Source: Cryptomeria japonica
Taxonomy: Eukaryota > Streptophyta > Pinopsida > Cupressales > Cupressaceae
DNA length: 64,000 nucleotides
Assembly: GCF_030272615.1 (NCBI RefSeq)
Contig: NC_081410.1
Coordinates: 574,766,263 to 574,830,262, forward strand
Direction: 5' to 3'
The notes beneath the pieces are model-generated. The model saw only the letters and a list, made by a program, of their open reading frames with translations, did not search any database and was not told the DNA's origin. A program made the translations under genes and the position numbers. Of the stretch, positions 47,600-59,514 are shown one piece after another; position 1 is the first letter of the stretch, and every line of letters begins with the position of its first letter.

Positions 47600-48700
47600 T
47601 AAAAGTTATTAATGTGGCCTTTGTTGTCCATTATATTCTAGCTTGGGATGGCAATCCCTTTTAAGGCATTAATATTAGTTTAAAATTTCCTTTGATATGC
47701 AAGCATTGGACACCAAATTTGAGAGTTGACTTAGTTCCTCAAAAAGTCATAAGGGCTTCAACTTCATTATTAGATTTAAGACCTAATTTTTCGTAAATGC
47801 AACAATGACCTTCCCATCATGAGACCTGAATGTGCCACCACAAATATTAAGCCCAAGATTATTCTTCGAATCCTTGGTAAAAATCAACTTGACCCCACTT
47901 GGGGATGGAGGTTTCCAATAGGTATCAATACCGCTCAATTTCTCAGACATGTCAATATTAGTCTTGTCAATTTTTAATACCCACTTATGAATGATGTGAA
48001 TTTTCACATGGTCTAGGAAGAGCTCGATATTCTTTATGTGATATTTTAGCAAATGTTCCATAAGAAGTTTAGCATAGGAGAAGAAAGCCCCATCTTCATT
48101 GACTTATTTATTCCTAAAAATGTAGTTGTTTCATTCCTTCCATACACCACATGCAAGGCGTGTTTCCAAAGTTTTTTTAAGGATAGAAGGGGTATTCCAT
48201 CCCTCAATGCAGCTCACCCAATTTCCATTCATTACCTAGTTCTTGTTGAGTTTAATAAAAAAATTCTCCTAGGTAGCTTTTGAGAAGTCACAGTGAAAGA
48301 AAAGGTGTGGGATAGTTTCTTCACTTTTTAAATAGTGTACACATCTATTAGGCATTTGAAAACCTCTCTTTTCCAAATTTTCCTAGGTGAGGACTTTGTT
48401 ATGGGTGGCTCACTACCAAAAAACTAACTTTAGTGAACTCCAAGCATTTCTCCAAAAAGCTTAACTAATAGGGGGCTCTAATGACAGTGTATAAGAAGAC
48501 TTGACACTGAAAGAAATTTTGACCAAACAATTTCATCATTAATAGGAAAAATTAGAATCCCAATCTTAGCTAATCTCGACTGAAGGACCATCCTAATGTC
48601 TCTCAAATCAATTTGATTGGGGCAACACTCAAGGAGGTTCTTCCATTTGAATAAAATTTTAAAAATAAGAAATATTTATTTTAATTACTCAGAGACATTA
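47600..48700 (-). pseudogene. LINE ORF2 C-terminal remnant (zf-RVT plus RNase H)
   Basis: The minus strand shows the zf-RVT (reverse-transcriptase zinc-binding) landmarks WATHNKVLT, ENLEKRGFQMPNRC and HYLKSEETIPHLFFHCDFSK (48290-48420). A plant LINE RNase H follows: YWKPPSPSGVKLIF, then NLGLNICGGTFRSHDGKVI (47790-47930) and NNEVEALMTF (near 47745). Stops and shifts interrupt it. The endonuclease and RT core expected further upstream are absent, so this is a fragment. LINEs of this sort use target-primed reverse transcription. Confidence 0.8.
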
Positions 48701-48907
48701 AATTTCCACAGTCCATGTTGAATGAGTGTTGTTCTTGGATTCAGTTGTGAGAGAATTTTTTTACATCCAACATTTCAGTTCACATTCCACGATCCATCAT
48801 CAGGATGTAACAAGAGATTGGAGGAGTTTCAACATTTCTTCTTCATCTCTCTTGTTACATCTTGATGATGTAGCATTGAGTGTGATACAAAACGCTGGAT
48901 GCAAAAA

Positions 48908-48912
<5 letters not shown>

Positions 48913-48980
<68 letters not shown>

Positions 48981-49079
48981 CGCACACGCGCACACGCACA
49001 CGCACACGCACACACGCACACACACACACGCACACACGCACACGCACACACACACGCGCACACACACACCCGCACACAC

Positions 49080-49117
<38 letters not shown>

Positions 49118-49190
49118 GCACACACACACACACACACACACACGTAGATGTATATATATGTATATATGTATCTATGTATATGTATTTATG

Positions 49191-49257
<67 letters not shown>
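48913..49257. repeat. compound (CA)n / (TA)n microsatellite
   Basis: About 230 bases of CA dinucleotide with CG and CC interruptions (CACGCACA, CACCCGCA), then degenerate TATG, then about 60 bases of pure TA. All six frames are open through it because dinucleotide repeats contain no stop in these phases; none is a gene. Confidence 0.97.
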
Positions 49258-52046
49258 TTGATAAAAAAAATCAAAATTAAAATTGATTTTATTTATTTAT
49301 ATTTATATTTATCATAAAATTATTGTAATAATTTTATTGATAATGGTCAAGTCATAAAATTGTTGTGGTGATCATCAAGGTTCAAACCCTTGTTAGATTG
49401 TTGAGCTAACATGCTTGGAAGTTGTGTGCCTTCATTGTGCTATTGTGTTTGCAAGTTGTGATTCTCCATTAGACCATTGAGATCATGAGTTTGAACAAGG
49501 TGATAATACCTTTGGAACTAAGGCCCTCTAGTAGTGGTCTTGACAATAAAGTCAATGAAAAGAGATTCTCATAAATGGTCTCTCTAAGTTCAAATAAGAG
49601 TAAAAACTCAAATAACCTACACCAAGAAAATAGATTTTAATGAATTTTAAATACATCAAAATATAAAAGATATAATGGGTTTCCACTAATATGACTAGAT
49701 GAGTTAAACAAATGTTAAAATAATTTAATATTTTAATTTTAACTGAAATTTAAAGAATTATGAATTTGAACCATAATAACACATCCCTAATCTTCTTTCT
49801 AGATTTTTCCAAATTGTGTTTATGAATGTATTGTACAACTTTATTTTTTGAGATATTTTTATGAGTGCATTTGTTCTTTTCATATTACCTCAAGCTTTTT
49901 ATCTTTTATTTGAAACTTATCAAGTGGAATATCTCAACATCATGACTTTAATAATTTTTGTTTGAAACTAATAAAGTGAAATATCTTAACATCATGCTTT
50001 TTCAATTTTATTGATAAGCATTAAAATTTTGGCATGATCATATTATACATAATTTGACTATGGAAATGACTTTTGTTCCTTATAATATATAGAAACATTA
50101 ATGAGTAAAGATTTTGTTGTTAATAATAGAAATATCAATAAATAAAAATTTCAATTGTTAGATTTTTTTTATATTTATCTTTATCACATATTTGTTAAAA
50201 TTTATAATATAGGTTAAGTACGTAAATGATAAATTAATATGTTAATATGTTAATGTTAATCTATAAATAATTAATTGTTAGAAAATAATTGAGTTCGAAG
50301 TTAGTGTTTGTAATCATTTGAGTAGTACAGTTGTTAGGTGATTGATATTCAAGAATAACTAAAATATTTTATAAATTCAATGTATTGAAATGTAAAAAAT
50401 CGATGAATAAAACTTCAATCAATTTGATGAGAGAATCCCATTAAAAATAAATATAATATATTATTTGTATTTTATATGTGTAAAGGCATAATGAATGAGT
50501 TTTGTTTTATGTATGATCTATCATTGTTTAATATGATATAAAAGTAAAAATGATCTTGCTTTATAATGTAGTGGATATGATGACTAAGAATGCATTCCAT
50601 GACTTGGAAAAGTGCAACATGTCATGTCATGTCTTTTTTAATTTTTAATATTGTTTTAAGTGTAAAAGTAGAAGCACTTACCATAAAAACTTTTTCTATT
50701 ATGTAGATCTTTGGATTTTGGCATCTTATCTTTTTAAAGATAGTTTGAATGATTGAAACTAGTAAAAAGATGTTCTTACTATTTTTTTAGAAATTTGATG
50801 TAGATAGGAGAGAAAAAAACAGTAGCATGAATAATATATTATATATATGTATAATAGTTTTCAATATCTATAAATTCGATTGGTGACTAACAATGAGTGA
50901 AAATGATTTTCAATTATTTGATTTTTCTTTACACAAATTTACTACATTCAAGTCACATTATAAAATATAGTTTACACTTTAAAATGAATCTATTATTGCA
51001 TCGAAAGAGCATAAGAGGCATATTTATATTCATTTACAAGTAGATATCAAATTTCTTAAATAATTAACTATCCCATTTTTTATAATCTAGAAGAAAAATT
51101 CTCATACTCGATTATTTATCAATTATAATTGCATTGTATACAAGTGACATAAGCAATATACTTGGAAGAATCACTAACCTTGGACCTTCTCTACAAGTTA
51201 CATCTCTAGAGTCCATCAAACAAGCTCACCTTCAAACTTGAAATACCACGTATAGATATCTAATGGAATTCACACACACGATACTCTCTTTCCTAAACAA
51301 TACAAAAATTGTATTTTAGGTGGTGTTATAATTTAAGGTTCCTTTGTCTAACTAGTAGACTACAATTACAAGATTTTTCACAAAAATTGTGTATGTCAAT
51401 TGTTACCTACTATAAATTTGTGTTTCTCATGTTTTCATTTGATCATGTTTATTTCAACTATGATATTTTTTTTATCTTATGATAAGTGTAATCAATTACT
51501 TGAAGGTGCTTAAAATAATGCAACCATTATTGGAGCTCCTCATTCCCTCTTTAATAATTCAAGACGATTTCCACCAATAAATTTCCCAAGGCTTAATCAA
51601 ATAATTCACATCTCAACCATGCTCTACTAAAGAAGATTTAGAATTTAATGTTCATAGATTCACCCCTTAAATGAAATCATCCAAATTAGATCATTGACCA
51701 TCCATTACAAATATTGGTTCGTTCAAGGTTAAGATATATAAAAAACTATACTTCATGAATTTCAAATGCTTAATCCAATGGAAAAGTTCTTGGTTTTAAT
51801 TTGACAGATAAAGGTGGTGGCAAAATTCATATAACTTATTTCAATGAATTTGTAGAAGACTTTTATGATGTCCAATCTAATAATCTATTTTTCATCACCA
51901 ATGATCACATCAAAATAACCAACACAAACTACACAAACTCCACAAACAATCTAAAAGTATTGATTCACATGTCATGAATAAAAATTCCTTCAACTTTAAT
52001 AAACTTTACCATACCTATTTATAATTTCCATTTTAGAAGCATAAAT
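49258..52046. other. AT-rich, no gene seen
   Basis: About 2.8 kb of AT-rich DNA with no recognisable coding domain, LTR, or tandem repeat. It ends with TAAAT, the probable left target flank of element D. Confidence 0.5.
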
Positions 52047-53154
52047 TATTGGAATCAAGGAACATTGAGAGGGGTGGGGGGTTGAATCAGTGCAATTTTT
52101 AACTTTATTAACTTGCCCTTTCAACCACTTGATGCAAATGAACAAGAGAAAGATGCAAGAGCATAAAGCAAAGACCACAACACCACCATAACACAAGGAT
52201 TTTTATATGTGAAAAACCTGGTTAAGGAAAAAACCATAGTGGGGATGAGACCCACAATATAAATATACTCTGTAGAAGTATAAAAAGATTACATTGGGAA
52301 TGCACATGCATTCAATCTCACTACTCAAAATATCAAGGGCTACAACCCTACGAAGACTCACTGTCTTACAATATCTTTTACAAAAGATAATTGGAATGTA
52401 TGAACTGAAAAACAACATCTACAAATGCCAAAGTACAATTCCGGTTAAGCACAAAACACTTAATCTCTCATTGCTCTGTTCCACTATCATGCAATATTCT
52501 GGAGCATAAATCCTTCACTTGGGCACATGTAACTATGCATGCTTGATCAAAAACACTTTCCACACCTCTACCGATATCCAAATGGATCATATCCATTGAC
52601 CTTATATATCTGCAACATGAAATTAGGTCTTCTACATGTCAGCTTCAAGAACACATAACATATAATGAAACGTGCATAAATATTCGGCTCAATCCGAAAT
52701 CCAATGCATATGCGGACCAAAAAAATTATCCAAACGCTTCCCAGATGTCAGCTAAACATCCTTGATCACGAAAACAATCACCAAAATTACTACCTCAATT
52801 ATGCACAATGATAAACTATCCAAGTTGGCTAGACCACACTGTTCAACCCAAAAATTCGTACACTGAATCTTCTAACCCATACGACAATCATCACTAGAGG
52901 CTAAGATTCTAGAATAAGGTACTAGGTACATCTATTAGGCTTCCCTTTTCTCTGCAACATAAAATATTCAACATAAATGAAATGCCAACCAAAATACTAC
53001 ATTATGTCGGATGCATTGTTCTAACTCACCGGACTTAACCAAATCTTCAAAGTGACTTATGGTATAGGAAAATCAATCACTGTGGATGAGATATCTGCCT
53101 TTGGTCGCCATTAATGACAACACCAGATGACCTGTACAGTGTCTCTTGCCAACA
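52047..53154 (-). repeat. 3' LTR of element D
   Basis: About 1.1 kb, from TATTGGAATC (plus sense; TG mutated to TA) to CTCTTGCCAACA. On the minus strand it begins TGTTGGCAAGAG directly after the PPT. It aligns with 58689-59509; the last ~300 bp have no partner inside the window because element C interrupts the other LTR. Confidence 0.8.
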
Positions 53155-53168
53155 ATCTCCCCCTTTGG
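53155..53168 (-). other. polypurine tract of element D
   Basis: Minus strand CCAAAGGGGGAGAT immediately before TGTTGG, preceded by a GTCATCAATG-type phrase. This arrangement is common at the 3' end of plant copia internal regions. Confidence 0.8.
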
Positions 53169-53477
53169 CATTGATGACAACACTTAGTGAAAAATGACTA
53201 AGCGTCAGAATTAGTACCAACATATATACACACTGCCAAAACTCAAAATCTCAGGATTCCAAAATTATGGAACTCCCCCTAAGATGAATACAACATTTTT
53301 CACTTTCTTGCACTCCCCCTTTGACATCAATGGAAAAGGTAGGGATTCAGATGCCAAAATTCAAGCTAAAATTCTATATAAAAACCACACATATACACAG
53401 ACTTTATTGCCTTACAAAAACTTGAAGATATCTGCAAAAGTGTTTTTCAATGAGCCAAAATGGCTATCCTAGCCCTT

Positions 53478-56400
53478 CTTGAGACACTTCAAGATAGATA
53501 TGAGGCCACTGAATAGGTATGCTTGCATCTCTGCTGATTTAAGATATGAGGGTTCACTGGTGGCCTGATCATCTTGAGCATCCTTCAAGGCACTAAGCAA
53601 TGTGTCCAATTTGGGAGTGATATGACTCTGAAGTTCACCAATTGTGCTAATAGTCCTCTCCTTGTCATGGTTTAAGCTCTTGATTTTGTCAAGTAAAGAT
53701 ATTATTTGATCTTCTTGACTGCTCACAGAAATTGACAAAGGATCAAGAGACTGGGATATTCTGGCTAATTTCATTTCATACTCCTTGGACTTCTTCTCAA
53801 TATAATCAGTGAACTTTGACAATGATAGACATTATTTGTAAATGTTACCACCCTCGGATAATGCATCTTGAATGCTCTTAATACAAGTATCTAATATAAC
53901 TCTCTCATCAACAATCATTATTTTCAATGTCTTGGGCCTCTTAGCATTAAACTCATTGCGGACCTTCACCTCATCTAACTGCTCCAATAACTCAAAATGA
54001 GTATCTACAGAGTTGATCAAACTTTTCAGCTGTCCAGATGGAGTATCAAACTTGTCCTTGACATAAGAAGGCATTACCTTCTCAAGAACACTGGATGCAA
54101 GGGTAAGCAATTCACTGTCTTCGGTGTGGGACTTCAAGAGATCCTCACTTGCCTTGGCCTAAGCAAAATGAAGATAATTGTAGCTTCTGAATGGAGGATA
54201 GAGTGGCAAGGTTGATGGGGCCTTGGATAAATTCCAAATCATCAAAAATATTCTTATCTTTCACTACCCCTACAATGTCTCTTACTTCTGAAGTAGGTTC
54301 TTCCTTGACCTCAACCTTCTCCTTCTCTGCTACCTTCTCTGTATCAGCTTTAGTAGGGACTGCATCCTTCTGAGGCATCTCAGTAGAATCAACAATGTCA
54401 ACAAGAGGATTCTATGTGTCCTCAAACTCATTTCCTTCTCTTGCCTCCTCCTTATCCATCACATCATCCTTACTGGATTCTTCTAGAATAGAGGAAACAT
54501 TTAAGACAACCTCCTTTCGATCTACCAAAATAGTTGTCCTCTCCTTTGGATGACATTCTCTGATTTTTCAGACCAAATGATTTGGCAACATCATCTTGGG
54601 CTTTCTCAGGTATAACCTCATACTGATTCTTCAACAACACAGACCTCAAGATCCTCTTTGTATCCTCAATTAATTCTTCAAACTTGCCAATCATGAGCTT
54701 ATTAATTCTTGTCTTGCTTCAGAACTCACTCTTGGCCTCCTTAAGGATTCTGGCAATTTCCTCATTAGCTATAACAGGACAAAGTTCTACTAACACATAT
54801 TCTCTTAATCTTTCATCTTCTACTCTTTCAGTTTGTCTCCTTGTATCCAAAACATCATAGAGACCCTTAGGAATTTATAACATTATCTCTATAAGAGCTC
54901 TATTAAACTTGTTCAAATACTTTATGGTTGCTTCTTCTAAAATCCTCTGTTCGGCCTCATCAAACTTCTCATAAAACTCAAAAAGTGGTTTGAGATTACC
55001 TTGCATTGTTACAAATTTATCCACTTCTCTGACTGACATACTAGATTGCTCAGATTTAGTTTTTGTCTTCTTGCTAGGCTTCTCACCACCGGAGGGCTTG
55101 TCCTTAGTGACTTTGGATGCCTTGGTGCCCTTTTGCTTGATTTCCTTCACTTCTTCATTCTTGTCTCCTCATCATTAGGAGCTCCAACATATACTCTTGT
55201 TCCTTTACCTTTCTTCCTTTTTCCTTCACCACCAGATGCTTTGGCTTCGAATTTCGCTGAGCTTGTAGGCTTTTAAGGACTAGAGGAGAGTGCAGAGCTC
55301 CTTGATTGTCTAGGCTTTGGAGCAGAGACTTCCGATTTAGCCTTCTTCTCCTTGGCTGGCTCCTAAGTAGGTAAAATATTTCTCTTCCCCGCCTCCCAGA
55401 CCACCTCTTTGGTGATCCCATAACTCTCATCCAAATGCTCTACTTCCTTCCTTACTTTCTTTTGAATTCCATGCTTCTTGAACTGTCTATGCAGTTTCAA
55501 ACTCTTCTTATCATAAGTTCCAAATATTTCCTCTGAAGCATCTACCGATTTTCTTAGCAAATGTTGAGCTTATAGCTCAAGAATTTCTTCCTTCACTTCA
55601 TACCCCATGGGCATGATCCAAGAAGTTATAGGTTCCACAACTTCCATTAAACATTGATCTATATCTACCATGAAGCAAATTGTATCTTTGTATTTCTCAA
55701 CTATTACTTTAGGAATTATTTCCCTACTCTACATTGTACTCTAAAAGTTCTTGAAGTAACCCCAGATGGTAGCATTTTGGACCTTAGCATCTTCAATGTT
55801 ATACAATAGCTCTCTGATCTGCACTGTCATAGGTCTGCCATATGCCCATTGGACCTGACCTAATCTTGGAACTTTGTTCATGAAGTAAAAGTACAGGCAT
55901 AGGATCAAGGCGTCATACTTGAATGTGTGCTCCTTGTCCTGCTTGATCTTCTTTAGGTTCTTCATCAACTCACTCCGAAGCAGTTCACACAAGTCATATT
56001 TCTTATTTTCCTTAAATCATTTCATAAGAAGCATAGATGGTTGTTTCAGATACAAAGTTCTCTATGTTGGAGCTATAAATCTTATACCCGATCACCATGG
56101 AGGAAAATATAACATCATGTTTAAGAATATTATTTATGGTCATAGCTCTTTTGTTGAATATCGATCTAGTTACGTTTGTAACAATTTGGTTCTTCACAGA
56201 CTTTAATGAGGGCAGGTCACCGATTAAGCACATACTAGTTACAACCCTAATGACACTCTTGGTGATTTTAAAAGGCTTGATTAACCATATACATTCATCA
56301 TGCATCATGCTAAATACATACTAGACCCACTTGTGTTCATCGAGCATCAAAAATTTGACATACTGGGCAAAACTCTTTTCCTCCAACACTTGGAATTCCG

Positions 56401-57194
56401 GTTTTAGCTTGAAATTCCCATCAACCAACTACGCATTATAGAGATTCAACAGATGAGAGTGTCCCAACTCCTTGATGTTGCAATGTGTGTAAACCCTAAT
56501 ATCCTTGATATGCAATACACTGTATGGGACCGATGAAAATGCACTCTTCGGATCATCTTCCATGGAAATAAATGGGTGTTTCTTAAAATTCGAGCGAGCT
56601 CTCTCAATAATATCTACAACTAATGGAGTTTCCATACCAAAAGTTGTTGGCAGTGGGCTAGCATCCCTCGCAGGGATTCGCGACATGGTTTAACAACCTC
56701 CTATGGATTCTATAAGTCTACTGGTTGTATCAAGCAATGATAGGTCGATCTTTTGGTGCAAAGACAACCCTAGCTTGTAACAAGTGGTATCAGAGCTTGG
56801 TCACAGGTTCAAATCATGCAAGCCATGGCGAGTGATGCTGGGAGGGGGATTGTTGGAAGTGGGCCAACATTCCTCGTGGGGATTCACGACATGTTTTAAC
56901 AGCCTCCTGTGGATTCTATAAGTCTACTGGTTGTATCAGGCATTTATAGGTCGATCTTTTGGTGCAATGAAAACCCTAGTTTGTAACAAAAGCTACCATT
57001 TCAGAAATTTTAAACTTTGAAAAGTTCACCGATAAATAGCTCAACCACTGGATTAGGTTTTCGCTTGGGAAATCACTTTGACACTTGATCTTGCTTGACA
57101 ATCTTCTTGCAGAGCTCTCCAGACCTCTTCTCTTCGAATGCAAATTGACAAATGAAAGTGTTAAGTGACTTTTTATCATCCACATACCTAACAT
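53478..57194 (-). pseudogene. long unknown ORF of element D (~1,100 codons), split by a TRIM
   Basis: Read on the minus strand, segments in register or with single shifts run from about 57194 (or slightly upstream) to the stop at 53478. The N-terminal part is globular (WLSYLSVNFSKFKISEMVAF; then SVPYSVLHIKDIRVYTHCNI; FKYDALILCLYFYFMNKVPR). The middle is very Lys/Ser-rich (GEKPSKKTKTKSEQSS). The C-terminal part is acidic and coiled-coil-like (EVKEEPTSEVRD, DLDPLSI-type heptads, LLSALKDAQDDQ). About ten stops or shifts are present (for example TAG near 56429, a shift near 56005, TAG near 55725, a shift near 55155). It occupies the place where pol should be. I see no polymerase, protease or integrase motif and do not recognise the family; a role in packaging or capsid function is only speculation. 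Confidence 0.6.
56645..56988 (+). mobile_element. complete TRIM element (344 bp) inside the element D ORF
   Basis: Two 138 bp LTRs (56645-56782 and 56851-56988), each TGTTGG...TTGTAACA, enclose only 68 bp. That stretch contains a primer-binding site (TGGTATCAGAGCTTGGTCAC at 56785-56804) and a polypurine tract (GGAGGGGGAT at 56841-56850). The flanks AAAGT (56640-56644) and AAAGC (56989-56993) are a 5 bp target duplication with one mismatch. This is the full set of marks of a terminal-repeat retrotransposon in miniature. With it and one target copy removed, the host frame on the minus strand reads straight through (…SEMVA then FGMETPL…). Confidence 0.95.
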
Positions 57195-57479
57195 TTTGAC
57201 ATAATAAATGCACTTTGCCCTAATTCATCCAGATACCCAACATACACAGACAATTTCTCAATAATTCTTTTGTGGATCTTCAAATTCGCTTATACTCTTC
57301 TAGAACTCCTTCCAAAAGATCCGCACTATCAAAATACAACTATTGACAATCTGTTGATCTTCCGACATCACTATTGGTAGGGCAGAAAAGGATTTGCATG
57401 TAAACTCCCCTTAAGCCAGAGTCCTCAATCTAATTTCTGGAGGAATTTGTAGTACCAGAATCAGGTGCGGATCCACTTC

Positions 57480-58660
57480 CTGCATTTGAATCACTCTACT
57501 TAACCCATGTCTTCTTCATCTGAGCTCTGATCTCTTCCATTTTTTATTTCTCATTTTCATTTGCCTACATGTTCTTATTCTTGTCTGTCGAACCATTCAT
57601 ATCCACATTTTTGCTTCTTCAAAATCTTGCAATGTGACCGGATTTGCTGCAGTTGTAGCATATAACACTTCCTTGTCTAGACCTGAAATTCCTTTGTTTT
57701 CCTCTTGATCTACACTAATTAGCAACAAGTCCAAACCTACCACATGCATAACATTTGGCATTCCTTCTATTTGGAAAGTTATTCATCAGTCTTTAGCATT
57801 CATTTGACTTATGTCCATACTTGTTGCATTTAAAATATTGACCAAAAAAGGATTGGCCATTATGATTCATTCTATTTCTACTTTGACTAGCTATATGACC
57901 ATATCTGTTGCAAACAAAATAGTTTCCATTGAAAATTTGAGTATTAGGTTGCCTTACCGAAGACCTTTTAGCTTTGTTCTTCTGGTGTTGAGACTTAGGA
58001 TTGTTTTGATCAGATCCAGAGCTTTCACCTTTCTCAAATCCAAGACCTCTTATGTCATCTGTGTCTTTCTGACTTTCAAACATCTCATTAAGTTTGGCTG
58101 AATTGATCCCAAACTTCTCCTTGTATTCAATTGTAGCCTCAAGATATTATCTAAGAAGAAGGATCTTCTTTCCAAGCTCTTCCTCATGATGTCTAGATTC
58201 TTGAAGGTCAAGCTTCAGTTGGCCATTCCTACAATCAAGTCTACAACATTCATCCGATCAATATTTCAGGGACTGAACAAGATTCTCCTCATTCTTATTC
58301 CTTTCCTAAATCTCCTTTGTCAATCTCATCACTATAGATTCCATCTCATTCTTCTAGAGAGCATTATCTCTAGCAAGTTTCTTAGACTCTTATGTCTTTT
58401 CCTTTCGGGCTTGGTCATCAATGCTCTGTCTTTCTTTCTCAGCTAGCTTATCAACAAGTTCCTTTCTTTTTTCTCTTGACTTGGTCAACTGATCTTTTAA
58501 TGATTGGATGAAGTTCTCAATATCCTTAAGATTTTCTTTCATTTTCTGGACCTCATCTTGGGATTGATCAAGATCCTTAAGTGCAACAATAATTTGATGT
58601 TGAAGAATACCATAATCCATTGATTCACCTTCCCGAATCCTCCTCAAGCTGTTAGGCTTC
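57480..58660 (-). pseudogene. element D gag remnant: coiled coil and four CCHC-like knuckles
   Basis: Just inside the PBS the minus strand reads a long coiled coil (SQDEVQKMKENLKDIENFIQ, LTKSREKRKELVDKLAEKE). LGFEKGESSGS and a basic linker follow, then four CCHC-type motifs: YFVCNRYGHIASQS, YFKCNKYGHKSNEC, CYACGRFGLVANSC and CYNCSKSGHIARF. Each has lost one ligand (first Cys to Tyr twice, His to Leu, last Cys to Phe). Zinc knuckles bind element RNA during packaging. The UBN2-like capsid domain expected upstream is missing; the coiled coil starts almost at the PBS, so the 5' part of gag was deleted. Stops occur near 58392, 58150 and 57715. Confidence 0.8.
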
Positions 58661-58666
58661 TTCTGA

Positions 58667-58686
58667 GGGACTAGGCTCTAATACCA
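58667..58686 (-). other. primer-binding site of element D
   Basis: Minus strand TGGTATTAGAGCCTAGTCCC, two bases after the LTR end …CCAGCA. A variant of the initiator-methionine tRNA complement. Confidence 0.85.
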
Positions 58687-58688
58687 AT

Positions 58689-59514
58689 TGCTGGAATCAA
58701 GGAACACTAAGAGGGGGGATGAATAAGTTTTCTACAATTTTTAACTTTATTAACTTGTCCTTTCAACCACTTGATGCAAATGAGAAAGAGAAAAATGCAA
58801 GAGTATAAAGCAAAGAACCACAACAACACCATAACACAAGGATTTTTATATGTGAAAAACCTGATTAACGGAAAAAACACAGTGGGGATGAGACCCACAA
58901 TATAAGTACTCTTCAGAAGTATAAAACTATTACATTGGGAATGCACATGCATTCAAGCACACTGCACAAAATATCAAGGGCTACAACCCTAGGAAGACTC
59001 GTTGTCTTACAATATCTTTTACAAAAGATAATTGAGAAGGTCTGAACAAAAAAAATCTACAAATACCAAAGTACAGTTCTGGTTAAGCACAAAACACTTA
59101 ATCTCACACTTCTCTATTCCACTGCTCTATTCCACTATCCTACAATATTTTGAAGCATAAATCCTTCACTTGCGCATGTGAAACTGCACACACTTGATCA
59201 AAAACACTTTACACAACCTCTACCGATATCCAAAATGATCATATCCATTAGTCTTATATATCCATAACATGAAATTAGGTCTTCTACATGTCGACTTCAA
59301 GAACACATAATATATAATAAAACATGCACATACATAGTCGGCTCAATCTGAACTCCAATGCATCTGTGGACCAAAAAGAATTGTCCGCACGCTTCCTAGA
59401 TGTTGGCTAAACATCCTCAATCACAAAAATAATCACCAAAATTACTTCATCAATTTCGCACAATGATCAACTATCCTTGTCGGCCACACCACACTGTTCA
59501 ACCAAAAAACCTAT
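58689..59514 (-). repeat. 5' LTR of element D, cut by element C
   Basis: Starts TGCTGGAATCAAGG and parallels 52047-52860 (ACACAAGGATTTTTATATGTG and so on) up to CACTGTTCAACC, where element C begins. The remainder must lie beyond 64000. Confidence 0.85.

Larger units (their letters stand above)
52047..59514 (-). mobile_element. element D: LTR retroelement without recognisable pol
   Basis: Minus-strand element: 5' LTR at right (58689 to the interruption at 59514), PBS 58667-58686, gag remnant (57480-58660), a long unknown ORF (53478-57194), PPT 53155-53168 and 3' LTR 52047-53154. The LTRs align over at least 800 bp (shared CACAAGGATTTTTATATGTG, GTGGGGATGAGACCCACAAT). No RT, RNase H or integrase motif is visible between gag and 3' LTR, so it would need proteins supplied in trans. 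Element C is inserted in its 5' LTR and a TRIM in its ORF. Its true right end lies outside the window. Confidence 0.8.

Noticed and set aside
48726-49280. Long open frames of His-Thr or Cys-Val repeats on both strands
   Set aside because: They are the translation of (CA)n/(TG)n, which cannot contain stops; no flanking gene structure.
56429-56686. Apparent gene start MSRIPARDAS
   Set aside because: Its first ~14 codons are TRIM LTR sequence; the true frame continues upstream beyond the TRIM.
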